Source: DATGFK01 sp040007395
GTDB lineage: Bacteria; Chloroflexota; Anaerolineae; Aggregatilineales; UBA2796
Assembly (NCBI GenBank): GCA_040007395.1
Contig: JBDTVG010000195.1
Span: 1-64,000 of the forward strand
Direction of reading: 5' to 3'
Length of the DNA stretch: 64,000 nucleotides
Part shown: piece after piece, positions 36,839 through 46,700 of the stretch
How positions within the stretch are numbered: position 1 is the first letter of the stretch
Layout of the letters: every line of letters starts with the position of its first letter
Notes under the pieces: generated by a model
Databases searched by the model: none
Seen by the model: only the letters and a program-made list of their open reading frames with translations
What the model was told of the DNA's origin: nothing
Program-made: the position numbers and the translations under genes

Positions 36839-37779
36839 TGAAAATCTCCGTCGTCACGACCTTATACCGTTCCGTCCCATATATTGAAGCGTTCTATACG
36901 CGCATGAAGTGTGAGTTACTGACGCTCACCCCAGACTACGAGATTATTTTCGTGAACGATGGCTCGCCCGATGACTCCTTGAATTTGGCTCGTGAACTCA
37001 TAGCCCGCGATCCCGCTGTCCGTGTGATCGACCTTTCGCGGAACTTTGGACATCACAAAGCGATTATGACTGGCTTGCAACATGTGACCGGCGATCTGGT
37101 CTTCTTAATCGATGTCGATCTCGAAGAACCGCCCGAACTGCTCGGTCAATTCTACCAGGACCTCAAAACTCACGAAGTCGATGTCGTGTTCGGGGTCATG
37201 GATCGCCGCTATGGGAGTTTATTTCGGCAGATCAGCGGTATCCTATATTACAAGATCATCAATTGGCTTTCGCCCACGCCGCTGCCGGAAAATATGCTGA
37301 TCGCCCGGCTGATGAGTCGGCGCTATGTCAATGCTCTGATCCAGCACAAAGAACACGTCTTTATCATTGGCGGATTGTGGCAAATCACCGGCTTTCGACA
37401 GCGCTCCATCACGGTCGAAAAACGCTACAAGGGCGAAACCACGTACTCGATTCGGCGGCGCATCGCCATGACCATCGATTCAGTCACGGCGTACAGCAGC
37501 AAGCCGCTCATCCTCATTTCGTACCTGGGCCTGCTGCTATCGATCCCATCGGGGATTCTCATCGTGATCTTTATCATTCAACGCCTGTTTTTTAAAGTAG
37601 GCATCGATGGCTGGTCGTCGCTGATCGTGTCGGTGTGGTTCTTGGGCGGGCTAATTATCTCGATTTTGGGCGTAATCGCGATTTACCTGGCGGTGATTTT
37701 TACCGAGGTCAAAGCCCGCCCCTACACGATTATCCGCGAAATTTACGAAGCCGATCCACCATCGGTCATAAACGAGTAA
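36838..37779 (+). CDS. Family 2 glycosyltransferase with two C-terminal TM helices (DPM1/ArnC/GtrB-like)
   Basis: 313 residues. GT2 fold: ISVVTTLYRSVPYIEAFY, FVNDGSPDDSLNLA, the DVDLEEPPE metal-binding DxD region, RLMSRRYVNAL. Two hydrophobic helices close the protein (about 225-250 and 260-290), as in enzymes that load a sugar onto polyprenyl phosphate. The ATG overlaps the preceding TAA. Together with the SMR-type and GT-C-type proteins it would supply the membrane-linked donor. Confidence 0.88.
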   Translation: MKISVVTTLYRSVPYIEAFYTRMKCELLTLTPDYEIIFVNDGSPDDSLNLARELIARDPAVRVIDLSRNFGHHKAIMTGLQHVTGDLVFLIDVDLEEPPELLGQFYQDLKTHEVDVVFGVMDRRYGSLFRQISGILYYKIINWLSPTPLPENMLIARLMSRRYVNALIQHKEHVFIIGGLWQITGFRQRSITVEKRYKGETTYSIRRRIAMTIDSVTAYSSKPLILISYLGLLLSIPSGILIVIFIIQRLFFKVGIDGWSSLIVSVWFLGGLIISILGVIAIYLAVIFTEVKARPYTIIREIYEADPPSVINE

Positions 37780-37789
37780 GGCATTCCCC

Positions 37790-38413
37790 ATGAGTGATCA
37801 CGCGGCTTTGCTGGCGCAGGTAAGCAACTATTACGGCGAAAAACTCCACGACCACGGGCCGACACCGCGCGGGGTCGATTGGAATACGGAAGAGTCGCAG
37901 GTCATCCGCTTTCAGCAGTTAATGCGAGTTCATGAAGGGGATGGAGGCTTTGAGATCAACGATTACGGCTGCGGCTATGGCGCACTGATCGATTATCTGC
38001 GGGCGAAAGCCTTTCAATTTTCCTATACCGGCTACGATATTGCCCGACCGATGATCGAGCAGGCGCAGCAGATTTACGCGACTCTGCCCTATTGCCATTT
38101 CTTGCATTCCGACGATCTCCAACCCGCCGACTACACCGTTGCCAGCGGTATTTTTAACGTTCGCTTCGCGATTCCCGATCCAGTCTGGCACGATTATATG
38201 CTGCGCGTGATCGAAACGATGTGGGCCGCCAGTCGAAGCGCCCTCGCGTTTAACGCCCTGACCAGCTATTCCGATCACGATAAACGCCGTCCTGATCTGT
38301 TCTATGCCGACCCTACTTTTCTCTTCGATTACTGTAAGCGACACTTGTCACGGAATGTCGTCCTGCTCCACGATTACAATTTGTGGGAATTCACGATCAT
38401 TGTCCGCCGCTAG
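37790..38413 (+). CDS. SAM-dependent methyltransferase (class I), second in cluster
   Basis: 207 residues. Motif I INDYGCGYGALIDYLR, motif II YTGYDIARPMIEQA, and VASGIFNVRF. Unlike the first methyltransferase of the cluster it has an N-terminal extension (LLAQVSNYYGEKLHDHGPTPRGVDW) seen in sugar and small-molecule methyltransferases. Ten bp follow the glycosyltransferase. The substrate is unknown. Confidence 0.8.
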   Translation: MSDHAALLAQVSNYYGEKLHDHGPTPRGVDWNTEESQVIRFQQLMRVHEGDGGFEINDYGCGYGALIDYLRAKAFQFSYTGYDIARPMIEQAQQIYATLPYCHFLHSDDLQPADYTVASGIFNVRFAIPDPVWHDYMLRVIETMWAASRSALAFNALTSYSDHDKRRPDLFYADPTFLFDYCKRHLSRNVVLLHDYNLWEFTIIVRR

Positions 38414-38424
38414 GAGGCGCAATC

Positions 38425-39090
38425 ATGGAAAAAATCGTTATTTTTGGCACGGGCGATTTTGCACAGGTCGCCTCGGTATATTTCAGTCAGGACAACGCCT
38501 ACAGCGTGGCGGCGTTTACGGTGGATCGTCAGTATAGCGCGGCTCCTGATCTGTTGGGAATTCCGGTCGTGCCCTTTGAAGACCTGCTCGCCACCCATCC
38601 CCCCTCGGATTACAAAATGTTCGTCGCGATAGGGTTTAAGGGAGTCAACCGGCTGCGCGAATCGATTTATTACCGCTGCAAAGGGTTGGGTTACACGCTG
38701 GTAAGCTACATCAACTCGAAAGCCGTGCATTGGGGCGAGGTTAACTGTGGCGATAACTGCTTTATTTTCGAGCACAACACGGTTCAGCCGTTCGTAACGA
38801 TCGGGAATGATGTGATCATTTGGAGCGGCAATCATATTGGTCATCACGTGACCATCGGGAATCACGTTTTTATTGCGTCCCATGCCGTCATTTCGGGACA
38901 CGTCGAAATTGGTGATTACTGTTTTATCGGGGTCAACGCTACGTTTCGCGACAATATTAAAATCGCTTCCGAATGTATAATCGGGGCCGGGGCCACCATC
39001 TTGAAAAACACCAAACTACAGGGCGTTTATGCCGCCAAGGGAACCGATCCGCTGGATATCCTCAGTCCGAATCTGAAGAGTTTTCAGTGA
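38425..39090 (+). CDS. PglD/NeuD-like sugar acetyltransferase
   Basis: 221 residues. An N-terminal Rossmann-like domain (KIVIFGTGDFAQVASVYF) is followed by a left-handed beta-helix of hexapeptide repeats (about 100-205: NCGDNCFIFEHNTVQPF, IGNHVFIASHAVISGHVEIG). PglD enzymes acetylate the 4-amino group of UDP/dTDP-4-amino-6-deoxysugars, which fits the aminotransferase in the same operon. The ATG at 38425 follows TAGGAGG, whose TAG is the stop of the previous gene. Confidence 0.85.
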   Translation: MEKIVIFGTGDFAQVASVYFSQDNAYSVAAFTVDRQYSAAPDLLGIPVVPFEDLLATHPPSDYKMFVAIGFKGVNRLRESIYYRCKGLGYTLVSYINSKAVHWGEVNCGDNCFIFEHNTVQPFVTIGNDVIIWSGNHIGHHVTIGNHVFIASHAVISGHVEIGDYCFIGVNATFRDNIKIASECIIGAGATILKNTKLQGVYAAKGTDPLDILSPNLKSFQ

Positions 39091-40004
39091 TGCCCGTTTG
39101 GGAAAAACTGGGGTGTCTGATCAAGCCGCAAGCCGACCACCCCTGGCTAACGTCTCATGCCGCCGTGCCCTGTGTCGAAATCCGAGTCGCCTCCCGGATG
39201 CGCATTTATTGTTCGGGGCGCGATTCCCAGAATCGATCGCGGATCGGCTTTTGTGAGTGTGATCTCAATGATCCCTTCGGCACGTTAACGGTCGCGGACG
39301 TGCCGATTCTCACACCTGGGGCGATTGGCAATTTCGATGATTCGGGCGTGATGGCGACGTGGTTACTGGATTATGAAGGCATCCAGTATTTGTACTATAT
39401 CGGCTGGAATCTGGGTGTAACCACGCCGTTCCGTAATGCCCTGGGGTTGGCCGTCAGCGAGGACGGCGGGACGACGTTCAATCGCTACGCCGATGGGCCG
39501 ATTCTGGATCGGAGTATTTACGATCCGTGTTTTGTGGCAAGCTGCGCCATTCTGATTGAAAATGGCCTCTGGCGTATGTGGTATCTCTCGGGCGTTCGAT
39601 GGACGTACCATGAACGGAAGCCGCGCCATCACTATCACCTGAAATATGCGGAGTCCTCAGATGGGATTTCATGGCGGCGTGAAGGCCGGGTGTGCATCGA
39701 TTTCGCGAATCCACAAGAATACGCAATTTCGCGCCCCACCATCGTTAAAGACGGGAATCTCTACCGGATGTGGTATTCCTATCGCGGCGAGGCGTACCGG
39801 ATCGGATACGCGGAATCGGGCGACGGTCTGAGTTGGACTCGTCACGATCAGAACGTCGGGATCACGGTTTCGGACGATGGCTGGGATGCGCAAATGATCG
39901 AGTATCCGCACGTTTTTGATCACGCGGATCACCGTTATATGGCCTACAATGGGAATGATTACGGAAAGACGGGGGTGGGGTTGGCGCGGCTGAGAGCCAT
40001 ATAA
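39090..40004 (+). CDS. Five-bladed beta-propeller protein (GH43/GH32-like)
   Basis: 304 residues from an ATG overlapping the previous stop (TGATG). Repeated blades such as ALGLAVSEDGGTTFNRYADGPIL, RMWYLSGVRW, YRMWYSYRGEAYRIGYAESGDGLSW and HRYMAYNGNDYGKTGVGLA resemble the GH43/GH32/DUF1861-like propellers. No signal peptide is visible, so it is probably cytoplasmic. It is the last gene of the glycan operon; it may be a hydrolase, a phosphorylase or a sugar-binding factor. Confidence 0.72.
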   Translation: MPVWEKLGCLIKPQADHPWLTSHAAVPCVEIRVASRMRIYCSGRDSQNRSRIGFCECDLNDPFGTLTVADVPILTPGAIGNFDDSGVMATWLLDYEGIQYLYYIGWNLGVTTPFRNALGLAVSEDGGTTFNRYADGPILDRSIYDPCFVASCAILIENGLWRMWYLSGVRWTYHERKPRHHYHLKYAESSDGISWRREGRVCIDFANPQEYAISRPTIVKDGNLYRMWYSYRGEAYRIGYAESGDGLSWTRHDQNVGITVSDDGWDAQMIEYPHVFDHADHRYMAYNGNDYGKTGVGLARLRAI

Positions 40005-40185
40005 CCCATGCGGCAATTTCGGAACCGACTTAAACGAAACCGCGCCAAAACGCGGGCTAGGCTGCTAGGAGGTCGCTTCCCGTCACCTCCGATCCTTTGA
40101 ATTTCATCGATTAGCGGGCCTGAGCCGTGTTGGAAAACAACGTTTGCTTTTTCCAATATTTGAATATTGTAGTATACTCAACGGC

Positions 40186-40840
40186 ATAAAACTGACTGCA
40201 CAAATTCAGCTCAAACCGACCGAGGATGAGCATCAACGGCTCAAGGTCACCCTTGAATGGGTGAATGCCGCGTGCAACGCCATCAGTGACTATACCTAGG
40301 CAAACGGGGTGTTTAGCCAGTACTCGTTACACACAGCCATGTACAGGCGGTGCAGGGTCGAATTCGAGCTGTCGGCACAGTTGGTGGTGCGCTATATCTC
40401 TAAAGTCGCGGATGGCTACAAGCTGGACCGGGATGCCAAGTGTCACTTTAAGGAGCATGGCGCTATCGCCTACGAAAGCCGTATCCTGAGTTATCGCACC
40501 GACCAGCAGGTCGTTTCGATCTGGACGTTGTCGGGACGGGAGACGATCCCTTACGTATGCGGAGATCGGCAACATGAATTGCTCAAGCATCAGCACGGTG
40601 AGTCCGATCTAGTCTACCATCGTGGGCATTGGTACGTGCTGGCAACGTGCGAGATTGATGACCCGACGCCGGACGAGATTGATCGCTGGTTGGGCGGCGC
40701 TGTCGGTGGCAACGTTGACGCCGACAGCGCCGCAAACGCTACACGCGCCAGCGCCGCGACTTGCAGAAGCGCAACACGCATTCGGCCCATCGCCGCCTGA
40801 AAACGACCAGCGGCAAGCAGGCCCTTACCTGAGCCCGCGA
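40186..40840 (+). pseudogene. TnpB (IS200/IS605 OrfB) N-terminal half, decayed
   Basis: KLTAQIQLKPTEDEHQRL begins the typical TnpB N-terminus, with ATA in place of a start codon. An in-frame TAG lies at 40297-40299. Then comes LVVRYISKVADGYKLDRDAK, IAYESRILSYRTDQQVVSIWTLSGRE and YVCGDRQHELLKHQHGESDLVY. After about 40700 the reading continues only in another frame (arginine-rich, DLQKRNTHSAHRRLK). The RuvC catalytic core and zinc finger are lost. Confidence 0.75.
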
Positions 40841-40921
40841 CTAGAACTTGACCCTCAGCTCGTTAGTTCAGTTATGGTTGAGGCTGGTCATTACATGCCG
40901 CCGCGAGGCCCTGCGGATGTA

Positions 40922-41816
40922 AGAGACGGTTTGAAAAAGAGACTCAAATAAGCGGGGCTAAACAGTGCAGGAACCGGTGAATAGAAGCAAGATAGACCAT
41001 GCCTTCACTGTTCACTAGTAATTGTTCGTAGTCCTTACTCAACCGACGATAGCGGCCTAGCCAAGCAAAGGTTCGTTCCACAATCCAGCGCAAGGGAACG
41101 ACCACAAAGCCTTTTTTATCGCGAGGGGGCAAGGAAATCTCCAAGTCAACCGCGAAGGTCTGCTTAACCCACGCTTGGAAATCGACCCCCTCGTAGCCGC
41201 CATCGGCCAGGATCTTCGCCAGCCGTTGCCAGAGTGGTTTAGGCAGATTCAGCAGCAAGAGTTGTGCACCAGCGCGTGCACCATGACTTTCAGCAAGTTG
41301 TCCAGGGTATCGACCAGAATATGCCGTTTACGTCCTTTGACTTTCTTGCCGCCATCAAGGCCACGCTCACCACCGACTTCTGTTGTGTTGACACTCTGAC
41401 TATCGATGATAGCCAGACTAGGCTGCGCCTCCCGGCCTGCTTGATGACGCACCTGTTCGCGTAAAGCGGTGTTGAGGCGTTCCCAAGTGCCATCCCCGCA
41501 CCACTTGGGATGGTGAAAGTAGACACGGTTATGATTCGGGTATTCATGCGGCAAGTAGTCCCACGCTATTCCAGTCCGCACCACATAAAACATCGCATGG
41601 ACCGTACTACGCCTATCGATTTCGATGGGTCATCCCCACCACTCTTTGGGCAACAACGGCTCGATAATCGCCCATTGTTCATCCGTCAAATTACTTGGAT
41701 AGCTGACATTTTTGTGGCCCACTTGCTTTGCTCCTGCTTGGTACTGTTGGCTGTTTGGTTACTTCCAATTTTACCAATTAGGAGGTTTTTCCTTCTCTCT
41801 TTTTCAAACCGTCTCT
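40922..41816. mobile_element. IS5-family insertion sequence with perfect 21-bp TIRs
   Basis: Terminal inverted repeats 40922-40942 (AGAGACGGTTTGAAAAAGAG plus A) and 41796-41816 are identical when one is reverse-complemented. The 895-bp element holds one broken transposase gene. The flanks (GTA on the left, CAG on the right) show no target duplication, so one side has probably been rearranged since insertion. Confidence 0.85.
40944..41722 (-). pseudogene. IS5-family transposase, interrupted
   Basis: A GTG start near 41722 opens HKNVSYPSNLTDEQWAIIEPLLPKEWWG, then an in-frame TGA, then MFYVVRTGIAWDYLPHEYPN, IIDSQSVNTTEVGGERG and GGKKVKGRKRHILVDTLDNLL. A small deletion and frameshift near 41255 follow, and the frame resumes LPKPLWQRLAKILADGGYEG...WIVERTFAWLGRYRRLSKDYE, the DDE C-terminus. 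Two lesions make it inactive, although its TIRs remain perfect. Confidence 0.82.
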
Positions 41817-42290
41817 CAGAGCGATTGATGTCAGTCCGCTAGATGCAGACCTGCTGGATGCAGTTATGCGGCTTGTCAGACTCCTGGATACGCCCGCCGA
41901 TGCGTCCATCCTCATGCCCATGATTACACGGGAAATTATCTATCGGCTGCTGAGAAGCGATCAGGGTGGCAGGCTCCGTCATCTTACCGCTATGGGCGAC
42001 TATACCCCGGCCATCTCCAAGACTTCGATCAGTTGCTTAGCATTGAGCAGCTTGCCCAGTACCTGGGCATGAGTGTCGTGGGGTTCTACGCTCATTTCAA
42101 GGCGGTCACGGCGATGAGTCCCCTGCAATTCCATAAGCAGTTGCGGCTTCAGGAGGCTCGCCGTTTGATGCTGAGAGAAAACTTGGACGCGACCAGTGTT
42201 GCCTATCGCGTTGGGTATAACGATGCCTCACGCTTCAACCGCGACTACATAAGCGTCTTCGGTGTTCCGCCGATGCGCGATGTGCAGTAG
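41817..42290 (+). pseudogene. AraC-family regulator, 5'-truncated and frameshifted
   Basis: SPLDADLLDAVMRLVRLLDTPADASILMPMITREIIYRLL resembles the N-terminal domain of AraC regulators (shown here in part: VMRLVRLLDTPAD, MITREIIYRLL). After a frameshift near 42030 comes the C-terminal HTH pair LSIEQLAQYLGMSVVGFYAH, LRLQEARRLMLRE, VAYRVGYNDASRFNRDY. The 5' end is cut exactly at the right terminus of the IS5 element. Confidence 0.75.
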
Positions 42291-42412
42291 CTACGAGAAA
42301 CTGCTGACACTGTCCCAGGCTGATGGGGATACTATTCATGGGTTTAGTCTCGGCTACCCCCAATTAAAAAAAAGCTCTCTTTCGAGAAGGGGCCTACTGT
42401 TAAGGAATGTTC

Positions 42413-42667
42413 TTATAGACCGCGACGTTTGCGCTCATGTTCGATGATGTCGCGTATCCGCCGATCCGAGAGGCCAAAGGCACGCCCAAGAACCAATGAA
42501 TCTTCTCCGGCAAGATAACGCCGATAAATTTCAGCATTGCGCTGTAATTTTTCCCATGATTGTAATTCTGCAATGCTATCACCGTAGATGAGGCAAAGAA
42601 TAAAACGCATAGCAGCTTTGAGGGATGGCAATGATCCTGCTGATGGCTTGAACCCCTCCAGGCACAT
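42413..42667 (-). CDS. Small HTH protein of uncertain status
   Basis: Up to 84 residues. The last 40 (IYRRYLAGEDSLVLGRAFGLSDRRIRDIIEHERKRRGL, in part) read as a Mor/sigma-like helix-turn-helix. An ATG at 42667 would use bases of the tRNA-derived repeat as its first codons (MCLEGF); an internal ATG at 42610 is an alternative. Neither has a clear ribosome-binding site. It could be the remains of an element-encoded regulator next to attR. Confidence 0.45.
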   Translation of the reverse strand: MCLEGFKPSAGSLPSLKAAMRFILCLIYGDSIAELQSWEKLQRNAEIYRRYLAGEDSLVLGRAFGLSDRRIRDIIEHERKRRGL

Positions 42668-42683
42668 TTAATAAATAAGTATA
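42645..42683 (+). repeat. Putative attR (diverged copy of tRNA-Arg 3' end)
   Basis: GGCTTGAACCCCTCCAGGCA and following bases match 30682-30720, with substitutions scattered over both the tRNA part and the AT-rich flank. Confidence 0.6.
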
Positions 42684-42843
42684 CAATATATTAATATAAC
42701 CTCACTTGAAAAAAGTGGCTCATACTGCGAAAATCAGGAGTGAGAATTATGTCTGTCACCCTGTAGTATGCGAAATTTCCATCTACGCCCATTCCAGATA
42801 GAATAGCCCTCAGCAGTCGGCGCTTTTGGAAGCAGGGATCGCG

Positions 42844-43022
42844 ATGCTATGGTTTCTCATTGCTCGGATCGTAACAGTGATCTTGGACGCGCTGAGCTTG
42901 CGCTTCACTACAGACCCGGCTAAAGCTCTTGAACTCCTAGTGCTGCGCCAGCAAATCCGAATACTTGAACGTCGGGTAGGCAAGCCGGTCCGCCCGTCGC
43001 GGGTCGAGAAATTGCTGTTAGA
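42844..43022 (+). pseudogene. Integrase-type transposase N-terminal remnant
   Basis: About 60 codons: a hydrophobic start, then TTDPAKALELLVLRQQIRIL and RRVGKPVRPSR. This is the pattern that opens rve-type integrase transposases of IS3/IS481 relatives (LENLALRQQLAVL type). The frame is cut at about 43022 by the end of an IS5 relic in the opposite direction. Confidence 0.6.
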
Positions 43023-43371
43023 AGCTGTCCAAAAAGTCTCAGGAGTGAGCGAGACGGCGGAGCATAAGGCGAATACTGGCACCGTAAATCATCGCATCGG
43101 CAGTGGTCATCAAATACTCGTAATCTTTGCTCAGGCGTCGATATTGCCCCAGCCATGCAAAAGTTCGTTCGACGACCCACCGCCACGGGACGACATTGAA
43201 ACCGCGTTGACCCGGTTGGTTATGAACGATTTCTAGTTGAATGGGGAAGTCTGTTGGCAACTTGTCCAGCCATTCGCCGGTATAACCGCCATTAGCCCAT
43301 AGTTTTCTCAGACGCGGGAGTATGTAGACTATTACAACACAGCACAACCGCACCAAGGGTTGCATCAGCAA
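43021..43371 (-). pseudogene. IS5-type transposase C-terminal fragment
   Basis: KLWANGGYTGEWLDKLPTDF and WRWVVERTFAWLGQYRRLSK are the last third of an IS5-like DDE transposase, different from the copy at 40944. Its right border GAAGCTGTCCAAAAAGTCTC looks like an IS end. The rest of the element is missing. Confidence 0.75.
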
Positions 43372-43709
43372 GTCCCCATTCCCTTTGCACGCGGCCCGGC
43401 AACGGGTCCGGTTTCCTGTCGCGACGTGTTAGGCGGCATCCTGCATGATTACCGATGCGAGGCAGCTTAGCGTGTCGCGTCATGTGGCGATGGAGTTTTC
43501 GCATACTACGAGGTTGATATAAAGTCCTGACTATCTAAATCGTATCCACTAATTTAGACACTCCTACGAGTCATAAGGCAGTGTAATTCCACTCGTAGGT
43601 ACTTATGAAAGATGCCGTAGGATCAGTCACAAGTGCATGACAGTAGTGACCTTACCGCTAGCCCTCCCCACCCACTATTGAATGGAGAGAGCTTTGAGGT
43701 ATCAATAGA
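43372..43709. other. Gene-free stretch with one hairpin
   Basis: No recognised gene. CCTACGAGT (43563-43571) and ACTCGTAGG (43591-43599) form a 9-bp stem with a 19-nt loop about 110 bp beyond the stop of the large SBBP gene; it may be an IS end or a transcript hairpin. Confidence 0.4.
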
Positions 43710-46700
43710 CTACGGCACGAATGTTGGCGCGAGTTGCGGGGTTTGATGAATAGGCGGACTGACGGCCCAGTGTCCGGCGACGGGTTTATCGTTGGCAATG
43801 CCGAACACAAGCTGAATATCGGCAAAGCCCGTCGTCGGCGAATTCTTGAGATAGATCAGTCCGTTGGAGGGCCGGAACACGCCGATTCCTGCCTTGCCAT
43901 CGTTGTTCCAGTCACCCGCGAACGGACTATCGCCCGCCACGCCCAATGTGGCCTGATAGCTGCCCGTCGCGTTGCAATTGCACACTTGATCGGTCAGGAA
44001 GAACGTCGCGCTGCTCGGACGGTATACGCCGGGACTAGATTTGCCATCGAAGTTCCAGTCGCCTGCTACGGGTTGATCACCAGGAATCCCCAGCACCATC
44101 TGGAAATCGGCAAAGCCTGTGGTCAAGCCATTCTTGAGATAAATCAGGCCGTTACTGGGTCGCCACACACCGACTCCATCCTTGCCGTCGCCGTCCCAAT
44201 CGCCTGCCATCGGTACATCGCCACTGACTCCCAACACGAAACTGTAGACGATCGGTGCCCCGGACGTGTTCGAGTCGGTCAGGAAGAACTGCCCCGTGCT
44301 GGGTCGATACACCCCGACTGTGTCGACCCCGTCACCGTTCCAGTCACCCACGACGGGCAGATCCGTCGCTATGCCAAGGGCTGTAACGCTGTCTGCTGTT
44401 CCACTAGTATTTGAGTTGCGTAGATAGAATGCTGCTGTCGAGGGTCGGAATATACCGATGGTGTCTTTGGGGCTACTGTTGGGCAACGGGATCAGGTCGA
44501 GTTTGGTGATGAACGCATCCTCGCCGCCGCTAAGGGTGGTTTGGAAAGCACCAACTGTGGTTGGGAAATCCGTGCTGAAGGTGCCGCCCGTGACATAGGC
44601 ACTACCGCTGCTGTCTATAGCAATCCCATTGCCGATGTTATCGCTGCCGCTGCCGCCAAGATAGGTACTGTAGACTAGGCTACTGCCTGCGGCGTTTAGT
44701 TTGACCACGAACGCATCGTCGCCGCCGTCGCTCACCGTTTGGAAGGCACCTATCGTCGTGGGGAAGTCGGCGCTGAAGGCGGTGCCCATGACATAGGCAC
44801 TACCGCTATTGTCCACTGCAATCCCAGCGCCGTATTCACTGCTGCTGCCGCCCAGATAGGTGCTGTAGACTAGCCCACTGCCTGCGGCGTTCAGTTTGAC
44901 CACGAACGCATCGACGAAGCCGCCACTGAAGGTCGTTTGGAAGGCTCCCGTTGTCGTTGGAAAGTCGGCGCTGTCGGTGTACCCCGTGACGTAGGCACTA
45001 CCGCTGCTGTCTATAGCAATCCCATTGCCGATGTCATTGCTGCCGCTGCCGCCCAGATAGGTGCTGTAGACTAGGCTACTGCCTGCAGCGTTCAGTTTGA
45101 CCACGAACGCATCGTCGCCGCCACTATAGATGGTTTGGAAGGCTCCCGTTGTCGTTGGAAAGTTAGCGCTGTCGGTGTAGCCCGCGACATAGGCACTGCC
45201 GCTGCTGTCCACTGCAATCCCATTGCCGTTGTCATCTATGATGCCGCCCAGATAGGTGCCGTAGGCTAGTCCACTGCCTGCGGCGTTCAGTTTGACCACG
45301 AACGCATCGGTGACACCACTCATCCCGAAGGTCGTTTGGAAGGCACCTATCGTCGTCGGGAAATCGGCGCTGAAGGTGGTGCCTGTGACGTAGACACTAC
45401 TGCTGCCATCTACTGCAATCCCAGCGCCGTTGTCATCACCGCTACCACCCAGATAGGTGCCGTAGACCAGTCCACTGCCTGCGGCGTTCAGTTTGACCAC
45501 GAACGCATCGTCGAAGCCGCCGCTGAAGGTCGTTTGGAAGGCTCCCGTTGTCGTTGGAAAGTCGGCGCTGTTGGTGGACCCCGTGACATAGGCACTGCCG
45601 CTGCTGTCCACCGCGATCTCAATGCCGTTGTCATCGCTGCCGCTGCCGCCCAGATAGGTGCTGTAGACTAGCCCACTGCCGGCAGCGTTCAGTTTGACCA
45701 CGAACGCATCGTCGAAGCCGCCCAAAGCCGTTTGGAAGGCCCCCACCGTTGTCGGAAAATTGGTACTTTTAGTATTGCCAGTGATGTAGGCGCTGCCGCT
45801 GCTGTCCACCGCAATGCCAAAACCTGTGTCATCGTCACTGCCCCCCAGATAGGTCGAGTACACCAGCCCCGGATCGATGACCAGCGGCAGGGTTGGGTCA
45901 TAAGCACCTAGCGCAAACTGTGCCGCGTCATCTGCCGACAGTGTATAGTGGGCCGTTACTGGATGCTGCACACCATTTACATCATGTTGCCAGACTTCCG
46001 GCACTTGTTCAGTCAACATGAGGCCGTTGGGCGCATCGATGAGCAGATCGCCGCTGGTTGGGTCGAGGCGAGTCGCGGTTGCGCTGTCGTAGTGCCAGCG
46101 GATGAGCGATGGATCGGCACCGGACGCAACGGTGTACGTGCCTTTGAGTACGCCACCATGCCCGTTATAGGTTAGGTCGATACCGGGATATAGGTCGCGA
46201 TAAGTGACCCCCGCGAAGGTTGGCACATTGGTGTGCCACTGCGCCGGATCGTTGCCGATGAAGAAGTTGGCGATCCCCGGCTGTTGATCTGCGCCGCCGA
46301 GTATCGCATTCGGATTCGCGCCGTCGAAACTGACCCGCACCGAAACGTTTGTCTGTAGTGAGTTATCCGTGTTTGGCGTGTGCCGCTGGGCGATAGGGCG
46401 ATCATCCACTGGCTTGGGCGACTTCGATCCTGTCGTGAGCGCCAGCGTGACTCCTTGCGGCGTGAAAAACAGATGTCCGGCACTGCTGCGCACCTCAAAG
46501 CGCACACTCGAATCGAGTTGTCCAGCGTTGGCAATAAACGAGGTGGGCAGCTTGCCGTAAGCATCCTGTGCCGACTTCGTTGACGCTGTACTTGTCGTGG
46601 AGTCACCACCCGACACAGATGTAGATTGTGGTGCCGCATGAAGGCGCTGTTGGGGTGCGGCATTGATTATCAATGCCGCGATGAGGATGAAAATAGATGT

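Larger units (their letters stand above)
30704..42683. mobile_element. Putative genomic island at tRNA-Arg
   Basis: About 12 kb bounded by a tRNA 3' end and a diverged direct repeat of it. It contains glycan genes absent from the rest of the window, plus a concentration of broken mobile-element genes near both borders (TnpB pieces, IS5, fucosidase stub, AraC stub). No intact integrase is seen; the small HTH frame at 42413 abuts attR. The att divergence and gene decay suggest an old, immobilised insertion. Confidence 0.55.

Noticed and set aside
30704..42683. Prophage instead of genomic island
   Set aside because: No capsid, tail, terminase, lysis or phage-replication genes; the cargo is glycan synthesis.
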